Shown: positions 36,041-45,993, counted from the first letter of the stretch. The stretch is 64,000 bases of DNA from Limnovirga soli (GCF_013106755.1 NZ_WHPF01000016.1:1-64000); one strand, 5' to 3'. The notes: a model not told the origin generated them from the letters alone. Program-made: numbers and translations.

Positions 36041-37360
36041 ATGAGTCTAAAAAAAATACTACTGCAAAGTTTACTATGGCGTGGTTCGTTCTTTTTTACA
36101 CTCTTATTGGTAAATGTATTTTTATCCAGATACCTGCAGGCATCAGGTGCCGGTTGGGTGTATTATATTTCCAATATTTTTTCCTTCTCACTGGTAGTTA
36201 TTGGCTTTAGCTTCGATGCCGGTATTACCTATTTTGCCTCTAATAAAATGATTGCCGTTGATAAATTGGTTTGGTTTACCATTGCATGGACAATAATACT
36301 GGCAGCAATTGCCATGGCAGGCATGTTTTATTATATACATAACATGGCAAAAACCCTTGTATTGCCGGTAAGGGAATATTATGCTATTGCTTTGTTCTAT
36401 TTGGCAGGCTTATTTATTACCAATTGCTGTACGGCATTATTTTATGCTGAAAATAATTTCTTTATCCCTAATTGCCTGCTTACCTGCTGGAATATTTTAT
36501 TCATCATCATTATTCCAAAAAATACGGTGGCGCCAGAATTAAAAGATGCTGCTATTACGCTTTGGCAATATTTTTTTGTTTTTATGGTACAGGGTATATC
36601 CTTACTGGCGGCTTATATTTTTACAAAAAGAAAATCATTCCGTTTCAACTTTCCCAGCGGGAGCGAGCTAAAAATGATTTTTCGTTATTCTTTTTTAGCC
36701 CTGCTGGCAAATCTGGTTTTTTTTCTGGTGTATCGTATAGATTATTTGTTTGTAAATAATAGCCCTGTGTGTACTTCGGCTGATTTGGGGAATTATATAC
36801 AGGTATCCAAGCTGGGACAAATGCTGTTGATTATTCCGCAAATTATTGCCAGTGTTATATTCCCAAGAACGGCCAGTGGTATAGACAGAGAGAAACTAAA
36901 CCAATCTTTAATGGTGATATCGAGGCTGTTTTCGCAACTGTTTTTAGGTATTTTGCTGGTAGTAATTGTGGCGGGTAAATGGTTGTTTACAGGTTTGTTT
37001 GGCGAAACCTTTAATAAAATGCAAGGGCCATTTATTGTGTTAATTCCTGGTATCTTTTTTCTCTCGGTATTAAACTTATTGTCTGCCTATTTTTCGGGTA
37101 AAGGCAAAGTAAATGTAAATGTGCAGGGGGCCATTATTGCGTTGGTGGTAGTGGTTATTGGAGATTATTTTTTTGTTCCCCGTTATGGTATTATTGCCGC
37201 TGCGGCAGTTAGTACAGTTGGCTATGCCGTAAATATGGCCTGGCCGCTATTTATTTTTTATAAAGATTATGCCGTTAACCTTTTTGATTTTTTCAGGTGG
37301 CGTAAATCTGACTATAACTGGCTGCTGGCTTTTTTTAATACAAAAAACCCCTCTGAATAA
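36041..37360 (+). CDS. Polysaccharide/lipid-linked sugar flippase (Wzx/MVF superfamily)
   Basis: The 439-residue protein has about 12-14 membrane helices. Its beginning MSLKKILLQSLLWRGSFFFT and the later VFPRYGIIAAAAVSTVGYA-like segment (VPRYGIIAAAAVST) are typical of the polysaccharide biosynthesis/export flippase family. It would move lipid-linked glycans across the inner membrane. A glycosyltransferase gene follows after about 290 bp, which supports a cell-surface glycan role, though the gap holds two repeat copies, so the genes need not be co-transcribed. Confidence 0.83.
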   Translation: MSLKKILLQSLLWRGSFFFTLLLVNVFLSRYLQASGAGWVYYISNIFSFSLVVIGFSFDAGITYFASNKMIAVDKLVWFTIAWTIILAAIAMAGMFYYIHNMAKTLVLPVREYYAIALFYLAGLFITNCCTALFYAENNFFIPNCLLTCWNILFIIIIPKNTVAPELKDAAITLWQYFFVFMVQGISLLAAYIFTKRKSFRFNFPSGSELKMIFRYSFLALLANLVFFLVYRIDYLFVNNSPVCTSADLGNYIQVSKLGQMLLIIPQIIASVIFPRTASGIDREKLNQSLMVISRLFSQLFLGILLVVIVAGKWLFTGLFGETFNKMQGPFIVLIPGIFFLSVLNLLSAYFSGKGKVNVNVQGAIIALVVVVIGDYFFVPRYGIIAAAAVSTVGYAVNMAWPLFIFYKDYAVNLFDFFRWRKSDYNWLLAFFNTKNPSE

Positions 37361-37390
37361 AATAGTATAGCTGTACATTTTAAAAGTTTG

Positions 37391-37464
37391 TTAGCCTGGC
37401 TAAGAATTATATTATGATGCTTTACTTGCGTCGCACTCTTGTACTACAGTAACTATATGCAGCT
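37391..37464 (+). repeat. GCGACGC repeat copy 20 (type A, forward)
   Basis: Near-consensus copy: left box TTAGCCTGGCTAA, core 37419-37444, right box GCAGCT. It starts 30 bp after the flippase stop and faces copy 21, 90 bp away. Confidence 0.92.
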
Positions 37465-37553
37465 TTTTAAAAATGGTTTCCAGATTTAAATTACTTTGGA
37501 GTATTGTAATTGCTGTAAAAGGTAAATAGGATAAAGCAGTTGTTTTTAATTGT

Positions 37554-37602
37554 TGCCATAAAAGTGGAACCCTGAACCGAGCGTGGCAAGCGGCGATGCC
37601 AT
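37554..37602 (-). repeat. GCGACGC repeat copy 21 (type B, reverse)
   Basis: TGCCA (37554-37558) pairs with TGGCA (37584-37588) around GTGGAACCCTGAACCGAGCG. The tail AAGCGGCGATGCCA is of the type C kind, so this copy mixes B and C features. Confidence 0.88.
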
Positions 37603-37652
37603 GAAAACTAACTGATGACCTCATAAATATTGTTATTATTGCAATTACAATT

Positions 37653-38849
37653 ATGATGCAACGTGTACTTTGGCTAGCCAGTTGGTACCCCAACAAATAC
37701 GAACCGGTAAATGGTGATTTTATTCAACGTCATGCTATTGCCGTTGCTGCCCATTTACCTGTTGATGTAGTGCACGTATTGCAATTGGGGGCAAATACTT
37801 TTATTGCAAAAGATAATTGTGTAATTAATAAAAAAGGCATGCTTACCGAGTATATTTATGAGTTTGCTTTTACACCAAGGGGCATTTCGGTAGTGGATAA
37901 AATCCGGTATCAGCTGGCCTATAAAAAATGTTATAGAAAAGCCTGGCAACAATACAAACAACAATTTGGCAAACCCGCTTTTGTACATGTGCATGTACCT
38001 ATGAAAGCTGGTTTTATGGCACTGGAACTTTTGAAAAAAGAAAATATACCCTACGTGGTTTCTGAACAGGCTTCGCATTATGAAATGGCGGCGCCTGATA
38101 ATTTTTTTACCCGCAGCTATTTTTACCGCTCAAATACTAAAAGGGTATTTGCTAATGCAGCACTGGTAACCAATGTGTCGGCAACCATTGGTAAAAAATT
38201 GGCTTCCCTTTTTAATTTGAAAGAGGTTATCACCATTCATAATCTGGTTGATACAGCTGTTTTTAATTACAGTGGTGAAGATTTGCATACTCCTTTCAGG
38301 TTTTTGCATGTATCATCCATGAGCAGTCAAAAAAATGTAACAGGTATTTTAGATGCACTGGCTTTATTAAAACGCACAGCTGCAGATTGGGAGTGTGTAT
38401 TTTGCGGTCCTGCAGGCACTGATTTAATTGATAATGCAGCCGCAAAAGGTCTGCAGGACAAAGTACATTTTACAGGAGAAATAACTTATACCCAGGTAGC
38501 TGAACAAATGAAGCAGTCCGATGCATTTATCTTATTTAGTGATCACGAAAATTTCCCTTGTGTTGTGGTGGAGGCTTTGTGTTGCGGATTGCCTGTTATA
38601 AGCAGTACGGCGGGTGGTGTGGCAGAAGCTGTACATAATAAAAATGGATATTTGGTTGCAGCAGGAGACTCGGAAGATTTATATAAAAAACTATTACATA
38701 TTATAGACCATTATGAAGTGTTTAACCGAGCCTTAATAGCCAATGAAGCTGCAGCCTTATATAATTGCGACCAAATAGCTAACGAATTTTTGCTTGTTTA
38801 CCAACGCTTGCAGCCTGCTAAAAAGGTTTTTGAAGAATCAGCATCATAA
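37653..38849 (+). CDS. GT4 family glycosyltransferase
   Basis: This is a GT-B fold transferase. The N-terminal domain starts MMQRVLWLASWYPNKYEPVN with the HVHVPMKAG segment, and the C-terminal domain carries the donor-site motif EALCCGLPVISSTAGGVAE, typical of retaining GT4 enzymes. The 398 residues match the family size. It probably transfers a sugar to a surface or lipid-linked glycan. The upstream flippase points to the same process. TATTATTG 11 nt before the ATG may be a -7 element. Its 3' end overlaps a convergent small membrane protein gene by 32 bp. Confidence 0.9.
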   Translation: MMQRVLWLASWYPNKYEPVNGDFIQRHAIAVAAHLPVDVVHVLQLGANTFIAKDNCVINKKGMLTEYIYEFAFTPRGISVVDKIRYQLAYKKCYRKAWQQYKQQFGKPAFVHVHVPMKAGFMALELLKKENIPYVVSEQASHYEMAAPDNFFTRSYFYRSNTKRVFANAALVTNVSATIGKKLASLFNLKEVITIHNLVDTAVFNYSGEDLHTPFRFLHVSSMSSQKNVTGILDALALLKRTAADWECVFCGPAGTDLIDNAAAKGLQDKVHFTGEITYTQVAEQMKQSDAFILFSDHENFPCVVVEALCCGLPVISSTAGGVAEAVHNKNGYLVAAGDSEDLYKKLLHIIDHYEVFNRALIANEAAALYNCDQIANEFLLVYQRLQPAKKVFEESAS

Positions 38850-39102
38850 TAATGGTAATAAAAAGCCAGGCGTATAAATAACAGTTAATAATATTATTGC
38901 GGCGCATGTATTTTTTTCTGCTGGCCTGTTGTGTCATCACAAAATCAGAATGGGTGTATATCCTAAAAAAGCTTACAAAAATGCTTACAAAACTAAACCC
39001 CTTTTTATCTATAACCAGTATAAACTTCAATAGTACAGCCAATATTGCCAGCGCATGTATAAATGGCATGGCACTAAATAATAATTCAAAAATTTGATCC
39101 AT
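38818..39102 (-). CDS. Small membrane protein, unknown function
   Basis: The 94 residues from the ATG at 39102 contain two membrane segments: MPFIHALAILAVLLKFILVI (about 10-29) and YLYAWLFITIIMMLILQ near the end, with a basic middle ASRKKYMRRNNIIN. The open frame extends to 39156, but the added residues look random. It overlaps the end of the convergent glycosyltransferase gene by 32 bp. I do not recognise a family. The hydrophobic pattern argues for a real gene. Confidence 0.55.
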   Translation of the reverse strand: MDQIFELLFSAMPFIHALAILAVLLKFILVIDKKGFSFVSIFVSFFRIYTHSDFVMTQQASRKKYMRRNNIINCYLYAWLFITIIMMLILQKPF

Positions 39103-39233
39103 TCTTTTGTTTTGGTAGCGGTTAAAATTGAAACACGAACGCGTTAAAATTAGCAATATAGGATGTTTACCCTAAAAAAAATGCTGCTTTTGTAAGATAA
39201 AACTAAAACTGTACAAAGAGATGATGCAAACAT

Positions 39234-39241
39234 TATCTTTG
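39234..39241 (+). promoter_or_regulatory. lepA -7 element, nearly leaderless
   Basis: TATCTTTG is a perfect TAnnTTTG and ends just 7 nt before the lepA ATG. Transcription would begin at or next to the start codon. No clear TTTG lies 19 nt upstream. Confidence 0.55.
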
Positions 39242-39248
39242 CCGCATT

Positions 39249-41033
39249 ATGAAGCATATCAGGAATTTTTGCATTATTGCGCATATTGATCACGGTAAGA
39301 GTACTTTGGCTGACAGGTTATTGGAACATACCAAAACCATTGGCGAAAGGGATATGATGAACCAGGTGTTGGATGATATGGACCTGGAAAGGGAAAAAGG
39401 CATTACCATTAAAAGCCACGCGATTCAAATTAATTATAAGCATAAGGGACAAGAGTATGTACTAAACCTGATTGATACTCCGGGCCATGTTGACTTTAGT
39501 TATGAGGTAAGTAGGGCTTTAGCTGCCTGTGAGGGTGCTTTACTGCTGGTAGATGCATCACAAGGAATTCAGGCTCAGACCATTAGTAATCTTTATCTGG
39601 CCATAGATAATAACCTGGAAATTATTCCGGTTATTAATAAGATTGATATGGAAGGGGCAATGATTCCCGAGGTTACAGACCAGATTGTTGAGCTGATAGG
39701 CTGTAAGCCGGAGGAAATTTTATTAGCCAGTGGAAAATCGGGTATTGGCATTGAAGAAATACTTACTGCCATTATAGAGCGTATTCCTTCTCCAAAAGGT
39801 GATGAAACCGGGCCACTTCAGGCATTGATTTTTGACAGTGTGTTTAACAGTTTCAGGGGAATTCTGGTGTATTACCGTATTTTAAATGGAAGTCTTAAAA
39901 AAGGAGATAAGATTCAGTTTGTTTCTACCGGTCAGGAATATTTTGCAGACGAAGTTGGGGTGTTAAAATTAACTATGACGCCCAAACAGGAAGTAAAGTG
40001 TGGAGATGTGGGCTATATTATTACCGGTATTAAAGTGGCTAAGGAAGTAAAAGTTGGTGATACCATTACGCTGGCTAACAACCCTGCACCCATGATAAAA
40101 GGGTTTGAAGAAGTAAAACCAATGGTTTTTGCAGGTATTTTCCCGGTAAATACCGATGAGTTTGAAGAACTAAGGGATTGCATGGAGAAATTACAGTTAA
40201 ATGATGCGTCTCTTACTTTTGAACTGGAAACATCTCAGGCATTAGGCTTTGGTTTCCGTTGCGGTTTCCTTGGCTTACTGCACATGGAGATTATCCAGGA
40301 AAGACTGGAACGTGAGTTTAACCAAACCGTAATTACCACAGTACCCAACGTTAGCTTTATTGCCTATTCTTCAAAGGGTGATAAGTTGACAGTGAATAAT
40401 CCTACAGAAATGCCCGATCCTACCAAACTTAGCAGGATTGAAGAACCTTTTATCAGAGCGCAGATTATAACACTTCCTGATTATATAGGTAATATTATGA
40501 CGCTTTGCCTGGGTAAACGTGGTATACTTATTAACCAAAGTTATCTTACACCAACAAGGGTTGAATTGGTATTTGAAATGCCATTAACCGAGATCGTATT
40601 TGATTTTTATGATAAACTGAAAAGCCAAACGCGTGGCTATGCTTCGTTTGATTATAGCCCAATTGGATACCGGGATGCAGATATTGTAAAAATGGATATA
40701 CTGTTGAATAACGAAAAAGTGGATGCTTTAAGTGCTTTAATTCACCGCGGCCGTGCAGCCGATTTTGGCCGTAAGCTTTGTGAAAAGCTAAAAGAACTGT
40801 TGCCAAAGCAACAATTCCAGATTGCCATACAGGCTGCAATTGGTGCAAAAGTTATTGCCAGGGAAAATATCAGTGCCATGCGTAAGGATGTTACCGCCAA
40901 ATGTTATGGTGGTGATATTAGCCGTAAACGTAAATTATTAGAAAAACAAAAAGAAGGTAAAAAGCGTATGCGCCAAATTGGTAATGTAGAAGTACCGCAA
41001 GAGGCTTTTTTAGCCGTTTTGAAACTTGATTAA
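39249..41033 (+). CDS. lepA: Elongation factor 4 (LepA)
   Basis: LepA is a ribosome-associated GTPase related to EF-G. The 594 residues contain the GTPase motifs [10 protein letters not shown] (11-20), the switch segment [16 protein letters not shown] and NKID, the EF-G-like domain V region, and the LepA-specific C-terminal domain with [20 protein letters not shown] and the last block [20 protein letters not shown]. All are normal. It stands alone and ends with a strong terminator. It probably has an extremely short leader. Confidence 0.98.
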   Translation: MKHIRNFCIIAHIDHGKSTLADRLLEHTKTIGERDMMNQVLDDMDLEREKGITIKSHAIQINYKHKGQEYVLNLIDTPGHVDFSYEVSRALAACEGALLLVDASQGIQAQTISNLYLAIDNNLEIIPVINKIDMEGAMIPEVTDQIVELIGCKPEEILLASGKSGIGIEEILTAIIERIPSPKGDETGPLQALIFDSVFNSFRGILVYYRILNGSLKKGDKIQFVSTGQEYFADEVGVLKLTMTPKQEVKCGDVGYIITGIKVAKEVKVGDTITLANNPAPMIKGFEEVKPMVFAGIFPVNTDEFEELRDCMEKLQLNDASLTFELETSQALGFGFRCGFLGLLHMEIIQERLEREFNQTVITTVPNVSFIAYSSKGDKLTVNNPTEMPDPTKLSRIEEPFIRAQIITLPDYIGNIMTLCLGKRGILINQSYLTPTRVELVFEMPLTEIVFDFYDKLKSQTRGYASFDYSPIGYRDADIVKMDILLNNEKVDALSALIHRGRAADFGRKLCEKLKELLPKQQFQIAIQAAIGAKVIARENISAMRKDVTAKCYGGDISRKRKLLEKQKEGKKRMRQIGNVEVPQEAFLAVLKLD

Positions 41034-41052
41034 TTTAGTTGAATAGACCAAT

Positions 41053-41087
41053 AAAAAAGCCGGCAACAGATTTTGCCGGCTTTTTTT
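41053..41087 (+). terminator. lepA terminator
   Basis: AAAAAGCCGGCAA and TTGCCGGCTTTTT form a 13-bp stem around CAGATT, followed by T, 20 bp after the lepA stop. Confidence 0.92.
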
Positions 41088-41146
41088 ATTTCAAAATACG
41101 CAGGTATTTTCTTTACTTTATCCCATTTTTTTCAATTTATTTTTTT

Positions 41147-41220
41147 GGAACCAGGCAACATATTTTCAAGGTAACTTTCCTTGCGTCGCACACTTGTACT
41201 GCAGCCTATAACTCAGCTTT
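41147..41220 (+). repeat. GCGACGC repeat copy 22 (type A, forward)
   Basis: Left box AACCAGGCAACA, core 41174-41199 with ACTTTCCTTGCGTCGCACAC, right end CAGCTTTT. It lies between the convergent lepA and DUF4382 genes. Confidence 0.88.
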
Positions 41221-41289
41221 TAACAGCCAATTGCAAAATCAGGAATTAATGAAAAGGTTGATGCCTTCCATTAAATAAATCATTGCCTG

Positions 41290-42174
41290 TTACCGTCTTA
41301 AATGTATTTCGGGCATTTTGGTTTCTAAACCGGGATGTATGGGCACATTGTAAATGGTGGTATCAAAATAAGGCAAGGCTGTATGGTAAACTACCGTATA
41401 AGCACCTTCTTTTATACCAGTAATTTTATATTCGCCATTTTCAAATGGAGTAGCATACAGCGTATCTAAACCCCTGCAAACTTTTACAACTGGTTTTGCC
41501 TCTTTGGGGAAAACCTTGCCTTCAATTGCACCTGTTGTATTTTGTGAATATGCCCTCAGTTCCGGCCTGATGCAAAAACTAAGGCCTTCCATTTGAATTG
41601 ATTTGGCTACATCAAAATCTATATGTAATTCCATATGTCCCTCATGGGTGGTATCCAGGGAATTTAATTCAACACCAACATAGGCATAGGGGCTATTGTC
41701 GCATATATTGATTGGGTAAAAATGAGTGCTGTCAATGTACACAGCATTATTAGTACCCAGGGTAAATCTTACCTTGGTGATACGACCCTGCCAAACAAAG
41801 CCGTTGGCCAATAAAGTGTCTACTCCATTTCTTAGCTGAAGTAAATCGTATACACCAGGTATAATGGTTAATGTATCCCACTGCCCGTAATTATCGCTGC
41901 TACTATGGTCGTCATCGCCGTTCTCGTCTTCCTCATAATTGGGATCAATATTTGAGGTGGAGGTATCTACTTTTACCTCTACATAGCGGATATCTACCAG
42001 AACTTTAGTAAAGAAAAGCGATGGATCATCGTTTAAATACAGTACAACAGCTTGTTTACCTGCTGCAGATACCTGATTATTGGGCGATACATTTTTTTGG
42101 CAGCTATATAGTGCTATTGCCAGAACAAAGAAAATTGTAGTTAGGAGAATGCCATTGATAAATAGCTTTTTCAT
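41290..42174 (-). CDS. DUF4382 lipoprotein
   Basis: The 294-residue protein starts with a lipoprotein signal (FVLAIALYSC, lipidation at Cys25). A DUF4382-type domain follows with AVVLYLNDDPSLFFTKVLVD (about 43-62), IIPGVYDLLQLRNGVDTLLA and ITKVRFTLG, interrupted by a strongly acidic loop near 78-95 (YEEDENGDDD). A C-terminal carboxypeptidase-regulatory-like (Ig-type) domain covers about 215-294 (GAIEGKVFP, GEYKITGIKEGAYTVVYH). It is probably surface- or periplasm-facing. The function is unknown; the acidic loop may bind cations such as calcium, which is inference only. Confidence 0.85.
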   Translation of the reverse strand: MKKLFINGILLTTIFFVLAIALYSCQKNVSPNNQVSAAGKQAVVLYLNDDPSLFFTKVLVDIRYVEVKVDTSTSNIDPNYEEDENGDDDHSSSDNYGQWDTLTIIPGVYDLLQLRNGVDTLLANGFVWQGRITKVRFTLGTNNAVYIDSTHFYPINICDNSPYAYVGVELNSLDTTHEGHMELHIDFDVAKSIQMEGLSFCIRPELRAYSQNTTGAIEGKVFPKEAKPVVKVCRGLDTLYATPFENGEYKITGIKEGAYTVVYHTALPYFDTTIYNVPIHPGLETKMPEIHLRR

Positions 42175-42292
42175 GGTTTTTGTAGTTTAGGATGATTGGG
42201 ATATAAAAATATAGATTTTCCCCCGAGCGGGAAATTAAAATTTCAGGCCTGGGTAAAATGGGGCTATATGGTATGAAATTTATGAGTACATT

Positions 42293-42646
42293 TTAGTCCT
42301 CATAACCGCTTTTAATAACTGTTGAAATCATTTTAAATTGCTTATTTGCATTAAAACAATGCGAAGCATGTGCGGGTATAATAATACCTTCACCCAGTTT
42401 AAGTTTGTAGGTTTTATTGTTGATGATTACATCAGCAGTGCCATCGATGATTTGAATATAATTATCAAATGGAGAGGTTTTTTCTGCCAGTTCCTCACCC
42501 TCGTCAAAAGAAGATATAGTGATATTGCCTGTTGTTTTTTTGATGATGGTTTTACTTACCACTGCATTGGGCACATATTCAATAATTTCTACAATAATAT
42601 GCGTTTTTGATTTTTCCAGTTCTGCCTGACCTTTTTCGTTTTTCAT
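42293..42646 (-). CDS. Small cupin-domain protein
   Basis: The 117-residue single-domain cupin reads, from the ATG at 42646, MKNEKGQAELEKSKTHIIVE and then has SPFDNYIQIIDGTADVIINN and LKLGEGIIIPAHASHCFNAN, the two cupin motifs. The usual metal ligands of the first motif (HxH-E) are not present (FDNYIQIIDG), while one histidine pair remains in the second, so metal binding is uncertain. It lies alone next to the DUF4382 gene. The longer frame from 42673 is less likely. Confidence 0.82.
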   Translation of the reverse strand: MKNEKGQAELEKSKTHIIVEIIEYVPNAVVSKTIIKKTTGNITISSFDEGEELAEKTSPFDNYIQIIDGTADVIINNKTYKLKLGEGIIIPAHASHCFNANKQFKMISTVIKSGYED

Positions 42647-42752
42647 TTGTAGTAGTAATATGTTGCTATACAAAGGTGGTAACAGTTTTAGGTATAAGTG
42701 TTACATAATTAAATTAATAGGTTACATGATTCGCATATATGGGCTTTTTGTT

Positions 42753-42818
42753 GCTTATAGCTTTGCAGCACAAGTGTGCGACGCAAGTAAAGCCCCATAC
42801 TTATTTATTGCCGGGTAC
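42753..42818 (-). repeat. GCGACGC repeat copy 23 (type A, reverse)
   Basis: Core GCACAAGTGTGCGACGCAAG then TAAAGC (42768-42793), ending TTGCCGGGTAC. GCAC-AAGT-GTGC pairs perfectly. It lies next to the rocD terminator. Confidence 0.9.
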
Positions 42819-42821
42819 ATA

Positions 42822-42853
42822 AAAAAAATCCCGCTACTCTTTTGTAGCGGGAT
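42822..42853 (-). terminator. rocD terminator
   Basis: ATCCCGCTAC and GTAGCGGGAT form a perfect 10-bp stem. On the minus strand a run of T follows. It lies 8 bp after the rocD stop. Confidence 0.9.
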
Positions 42854-42860
42854 GATCTGG

Positions 42861-44096
42861 TTAATCCAGTGCTTTAAAAGAGGCACTAATGATTTGCACG
42901 CATTCGTCAATTTGCGTTTTGTTAATTAACAACGGCGGGGCAAATCGTATTTTGTCGCCATGGGTAGGCTTGGCAAGTAGTCCATTGTCCTTAAGTGCCA
43001 AACAGTAATCCCAAGCTGCTTCAGGATTAGAATGATTAATTACAATTGCATTTAATAATCCACGCCCCCTAACCAACTGTATATAAGGTGATTGAAGTGC
43101 TTCTAAAGAGTTTCTTAAATAAGCGCCCATAACTTCCGCATTTTCAGCCATTTGTTCGTCTTTTAGCACCTGCAATGCTTCCATTGCCACGGCACATGCC
43201 AGTGGATTGCCACCATAGGTACTTCCATGTTCGCCCGGTTTTATATTCAGCATAATATCATCATCTGCCAGCACTGCACTTACAGGTAATACGCCACCGC
43301 TTAAGGCCTTACCTAAAATCAGGATATCGGGTCTAACACCTTCATGGTCGCATGCCAGCATTTTGCCGGTACGCGCCAAACCAGTTTGAATTTCATCGGC
43401 AATAAACAATACATTATAACGGGTGCAAAGGGCTCTAACGCCGGCCAGATAACCATCGTGTGGTACCACTACACCTGCTTCGCCTTGTATAGGTTCTACC
43501 ATAAAAGCAGCCACATTTGGGTTGGCCGTCAATGCTTTTTCCAATGCTTCCAAATCGTTGTAAGGCACCAGGTTAAAGCCAGGCATAAATGGTCCGAACC
43601 CCTTGTAGCTACTGGGGTCTGTAGAAGAAGAAATAGCCGCCATAGTACGGCCCCAAAAATTACCTTCGGCAAAAATTACTGTTGCCTGGTTTTCGGGAAC
43701 ACCTTTTTTATCATAAGCCCAGCGGCGTGCCAGTTTAATGGCAGTTTCGCCGCCTTCAACACCGGTATTCATGGGCAATACCTTATCGTAGCCAAAATAA
43801 CTGGTAATATATTGCTCGTACTCGCCCAGTAAATCGCTGTGAAATGCCCGGGAGGTAAGGGTAAGTTTTTGTGCCTGTTCTACCAATGCCTTAATGATAC
43901 GTGGGTGGCAATGGCCCTGATTTACAGCGGAATAGCCGCTTAGAAAATCGTAATATTTTTTGCCGTCTACATCCCATAAAAAAACACCTTCACCACGGTT
44001 TAAAACCACGGGTAATGGGTGATAATTATGGGCGCCATATTTTTCTTCTAAATGCAGGTAATGCGCAGCTTGCTGCGAAAGGTGTTGCGTAAGCAT
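42861..44096 (-). CDS. rocD: Ornithine--oxo-acid aminotransferase
   Basis: This class III PLP aminotransferase moves the delta-amino group of ornithine to 2-oxoglutarate to give glutamate semialdehyde. The 411 residues begin with the family segment [20 protein letters not shown] (17-36), which is specific for ornithine aminotransferases. The PLP sites are [11 protein letters not shown] (111-121), Asp234 in [14 protein letters not shown], and Lys263 in [14 protein letters not shown]. It probably feeds arginine/ornithine carbon to proline or glutamate. No arginine gene is adjacent. It is bounded by repeat copies 23 and 24. Confidence 0.95.
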   Translation of the reverse strand: MLTQHLSQQAAHYLHLEEKYGAHNYHPLPVVLNRGEGVFLWDVDGKKYYDFLSGYSAVNQGHCHPRIIKALVEQAQKLTLTSRAFHSDLLGEYEQYITSYFGYDKVLPMNTGVEGGETAIKLARRWAYDKKGVPENQATVIFAEGNFWGRTMAAISSSTDPSSYKGFGPFMPGFNLVPYNDLEALEKALTANPNVAAFMVEPIQGEAGVVVPHDGYLAGVRALCTRYNVLFIADEIQTGLARTGKMLACDHEGVRPDILILGKALSGGVLPVSAVLADDDIMLNIKPGEHGSTYGGNPLACAVAMEALQVLKDEQMAENAEVMGAYLRNSLEALQSPYIQLVRGRGLLNAIVINHSNPEAAWDYCLALKDNGLLAKPTHGDKIRFAPPLLINKTQIDECVQIISASFKALD

Positions 44097-44147
44097 ATCA
44101 ATTCAATTGTTATTGGTGTAAATGGAATAAAATACAAATAGAAATAG

Positions 44148-44166
44148 GGCAGTAGTTAGTACTGCC
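44148..44166. other. Inverted repeat upstream of rocD
   Basis: GGCAGTA and TACTGCC form a perfect 7-bp dyad around GTTAG, about 50 bp upstream of the rocD ATG. It might be an operator. It lacks a T-run, so it is not a terminator. The remainder of the 300-bp gap holds repeat copy 24 only. Confidence 0.35.
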
Positions 44167-44286
44167 TTAACCTGAGATTAGATGGTTCGGTGATCGAGAA
44201 AATCCAGATGTAAACTTAAAAAGTGCATATTTTGTATTTCTGCTGCAATATAAATAGTTAAACCCAAAGCAGATTTACTTTTTTTA

Positions 44287-44360
44287 TTGGCCGGGCAATA
44301 TAGGGCCATTGAGCTTTACTTGCGTCGCACACTTGTACGGTTGCCTATTACCGCACTTTT
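44287..44360 (+). repeat. GCGACGC repeat copy 24 (type A, forward)
   Basis: Left box TTGGCCGGGCAATA, core 44313-44338, then GGTTG instead of CTGCA, right end GCACTTTT. It lies between folP and rocD. Confidence 0.9.
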
Positions 44361-44396
44361 GAGAATACAAGCAAGGCGAAAAGGCATAATACAGTT

Positions 44397-45233
44397 CTAT
44401 CTTGCAGCATCGTTATACACCTGAATTAGTTGTATGGCTTCCATGGCTTCCTTTACATCGTGTACCCGCAAAATGTTTGCTCCGTTTAATAAACCAATGG
44501 TATGTAAAACAGTAGTGCCGTTTAATGCTTCGCCGGCAGTAATGCCCAATGTTTTATAAATGGTAGACTTGCGTGAAATGCCCAGCAGCAAAGGCTTTTG
44601 TAATATACTAAAGGCTTGCAGGTGTTTTAATAAGCTAAAATTATGTGCAATGGTTTTACTAAAGCCAAAACCGGGGTCTATAATTATATCGTTTATGCCA
44701 GCTTTTGTGCAGGCATCTATTTTTTGTATAAAATAATCCAATAATTCAAGGCTCACATCCTCATACAATGGATTGGAATGCATGTTTTGAGGGGAGCCTT
44801 TTATGTGCATGCATATATACGGTACTTTTAAATTGGCCACTGTAGGCAACATTTCTGCATCGAAACTACCACCGCTAATATCGTTTACCATATGTGCGCC
44901 GGCATTAACAGCATTTACAGCTACGCTGGCATGATAGGTATCTACCGAAATAAAGGCCTGTGGAAAGTGTTTGCTTATGGCTTCAATAATGGGGTAAACA
45001 CGTGCTGATTCTGCTTCAGCGCCAATTTGCTCGCTGCCGGGGCGGGTGCTTTGTCCGCCGATGTCTAATATTGTGGCGCCTTGTTCCAGCATTAAACCTG
45101 CCTGTTGCACTGCCTCCTCAATGGCCGGTTTACGGCTATTGCTATAAAACGAGTCTGGTGTAGCATTGATGATACCCATTACTATGGGTGTATGGAATGT
45201 TAGTAACCTTCCTCTGCAGTTTATTGTAAACAT
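44397..45233 (-). CDS. folP: Dihydropteroate synthase
   Basis: It condenses p-aminobenzoate with the pterin diphosphate in folate synthesis and is the sulfonamide target. From the ATG at 45233 the protein has 278 residues. It carries the two signatures MGIINATPDSFY (about 19-30) and ILDIGGQSTRPGSEQI (about 53-68), and the later DIIIDPGFGFSKT and LLGISRKSTIY. The longer frame to 45326 adds 31 residues that do not resemble the family. It diverges from the DUF1599 gene. Confidence 0.95.
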   Translation of the reverse strand: MFTINCRGRLLTFHTPIVMGIINATPDSFYSNSRKPAIEEAVQQAGLMLEQGATILDIGGQSTRPGSEQIGAEAESARVYPIIEAISKHFPQAFISVDTYHASVAVNAVNAGAHMVNDISGGSFDAEMLPTVANLKVPYICMHIKGSPQNMHSNPLYEDVSLELLDYFIQKIDACTKAGINDIIIDPGFGFSKTIAHNFSLLKHLQAFSILQKPLLLGISRKSTIYKTLGITAGEALNGTTVLHTIGLLNGANILRVHDVKEAMEAIQLIQVYNDAAR

Positions 45234-45326
45234 TGTTGGCTTTGCGTTATTTTTGACGTAATAGTACGAACGTTTTTTTAAAAGAAACCGGCAGGCATTT
45301 GATTTTGTAAAAACGGGTTCTTGCAT

Positions 45327-45398
45327 GGCTGCACCAACTTATAGGGTACAAGAGTGCGACGCAAGCGGTGCTGCCAATTGAACAAAAAGCCTGGTACA
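45327..45398 (-). repeat. GCGACGC repeat copy 25 (type A, reverse)
   Basis: Core GTACAAGAGTGCGACGCAAG at 45346-45365, then CGGTGCTGCC, ending AGCCTGGTAC. It lies between the divergent folP and DUF1599 genes. Confidence 0.88.
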
Positions 45399-45417
45399 TA
45401 TTACCGTATTAAAAGCA

Positions 45418-45972
45418 ATGCATAATATGCAACATACAAATGAACAATATGATGCGGCTGTTGCGGCCGGCAGGGATATTTTTATAAAGAAAACAAAGGA
45501 TTATGGCACTTCATGGCGGGTGCTGCGCACCATTTCTGTTGTTGACCAGATTTTTATTAAAGCACTGCGCATTAGAACCATACAGGAATTGAAATCTCAA
45601 AAAGTTGGAGATGATATTAAAAGTGAGTTTAAGGGTATTTTGAATTATGCCGTAATTGGGCTTATTCAATTACAGTTAAATAAACCCGTGGTAGAAGATT
45701 TGCCAGCCGATGCGGCTGCTGTATTATTTGATGAACAGGTGCAATTTGCAAAAAGAATAATGAGCGATAAAAACCATGATTATGGTGAAGCCTGGCGGGA
45801 AATGAGTCAGGAAAGCTTTGCAGATCTTATTTTAGTAAAACTGTTGCGTATAAAACAAATACTGGCCAACGATGGTAAAACCCTTATTAGCGAAGGGATA
45901 GATGCCAATTATGTGGATATTATAAACTACGCCGTATTTGCGCTGATTTTAATTGAAGAGGGCAGACATTAA
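45418..45972 (+). CDS. DUF1599 protein with internal duplication
   Basis: The 184 residues form two similar helical halves. The first has KKTKDYGTSWRVLRTISVVD, LRIRTIQEL, and ILNYAVIGLIQLQ (about 20-90). The second has SDKNHDYGEAWREMSQESFA, LRIKQILAN and IINYAVFALILIE (about 118-180). DUF1599 is linked to nucleotide modification or MazG-like helical enzymes, but the activity is unknown. It lies between folP and the BT_3928-like gene, 21 bp from the latter, and the trio probably reflects a conserved Bacteroidota gene order. Confidence 0.85.
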   Translation: MHNMQHTNEQYDAAVAAGRDIFIKKTKDYGTSWRVLRTISVVDQIFIKALRIRTIQELKSQKVGDDIKSEFKGILNYAVIGLIQLQLNKPVVEDLPADAAAVLFDEQVQFAKRIMSDKNHDYGEAWREMSQESFADLILVKLLRIKQILANDGKTLISEGIDANYVDIINYAVFALILIEEGRH

Positions 45973-45993
45973 CGCCCATAAAATATAATTACT

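Noticed and set aside
42243-42275. GGCCTGGGTAAAATGGGGC as another repeat copy
   Set aside because: It resembles the left box only; no core follows.
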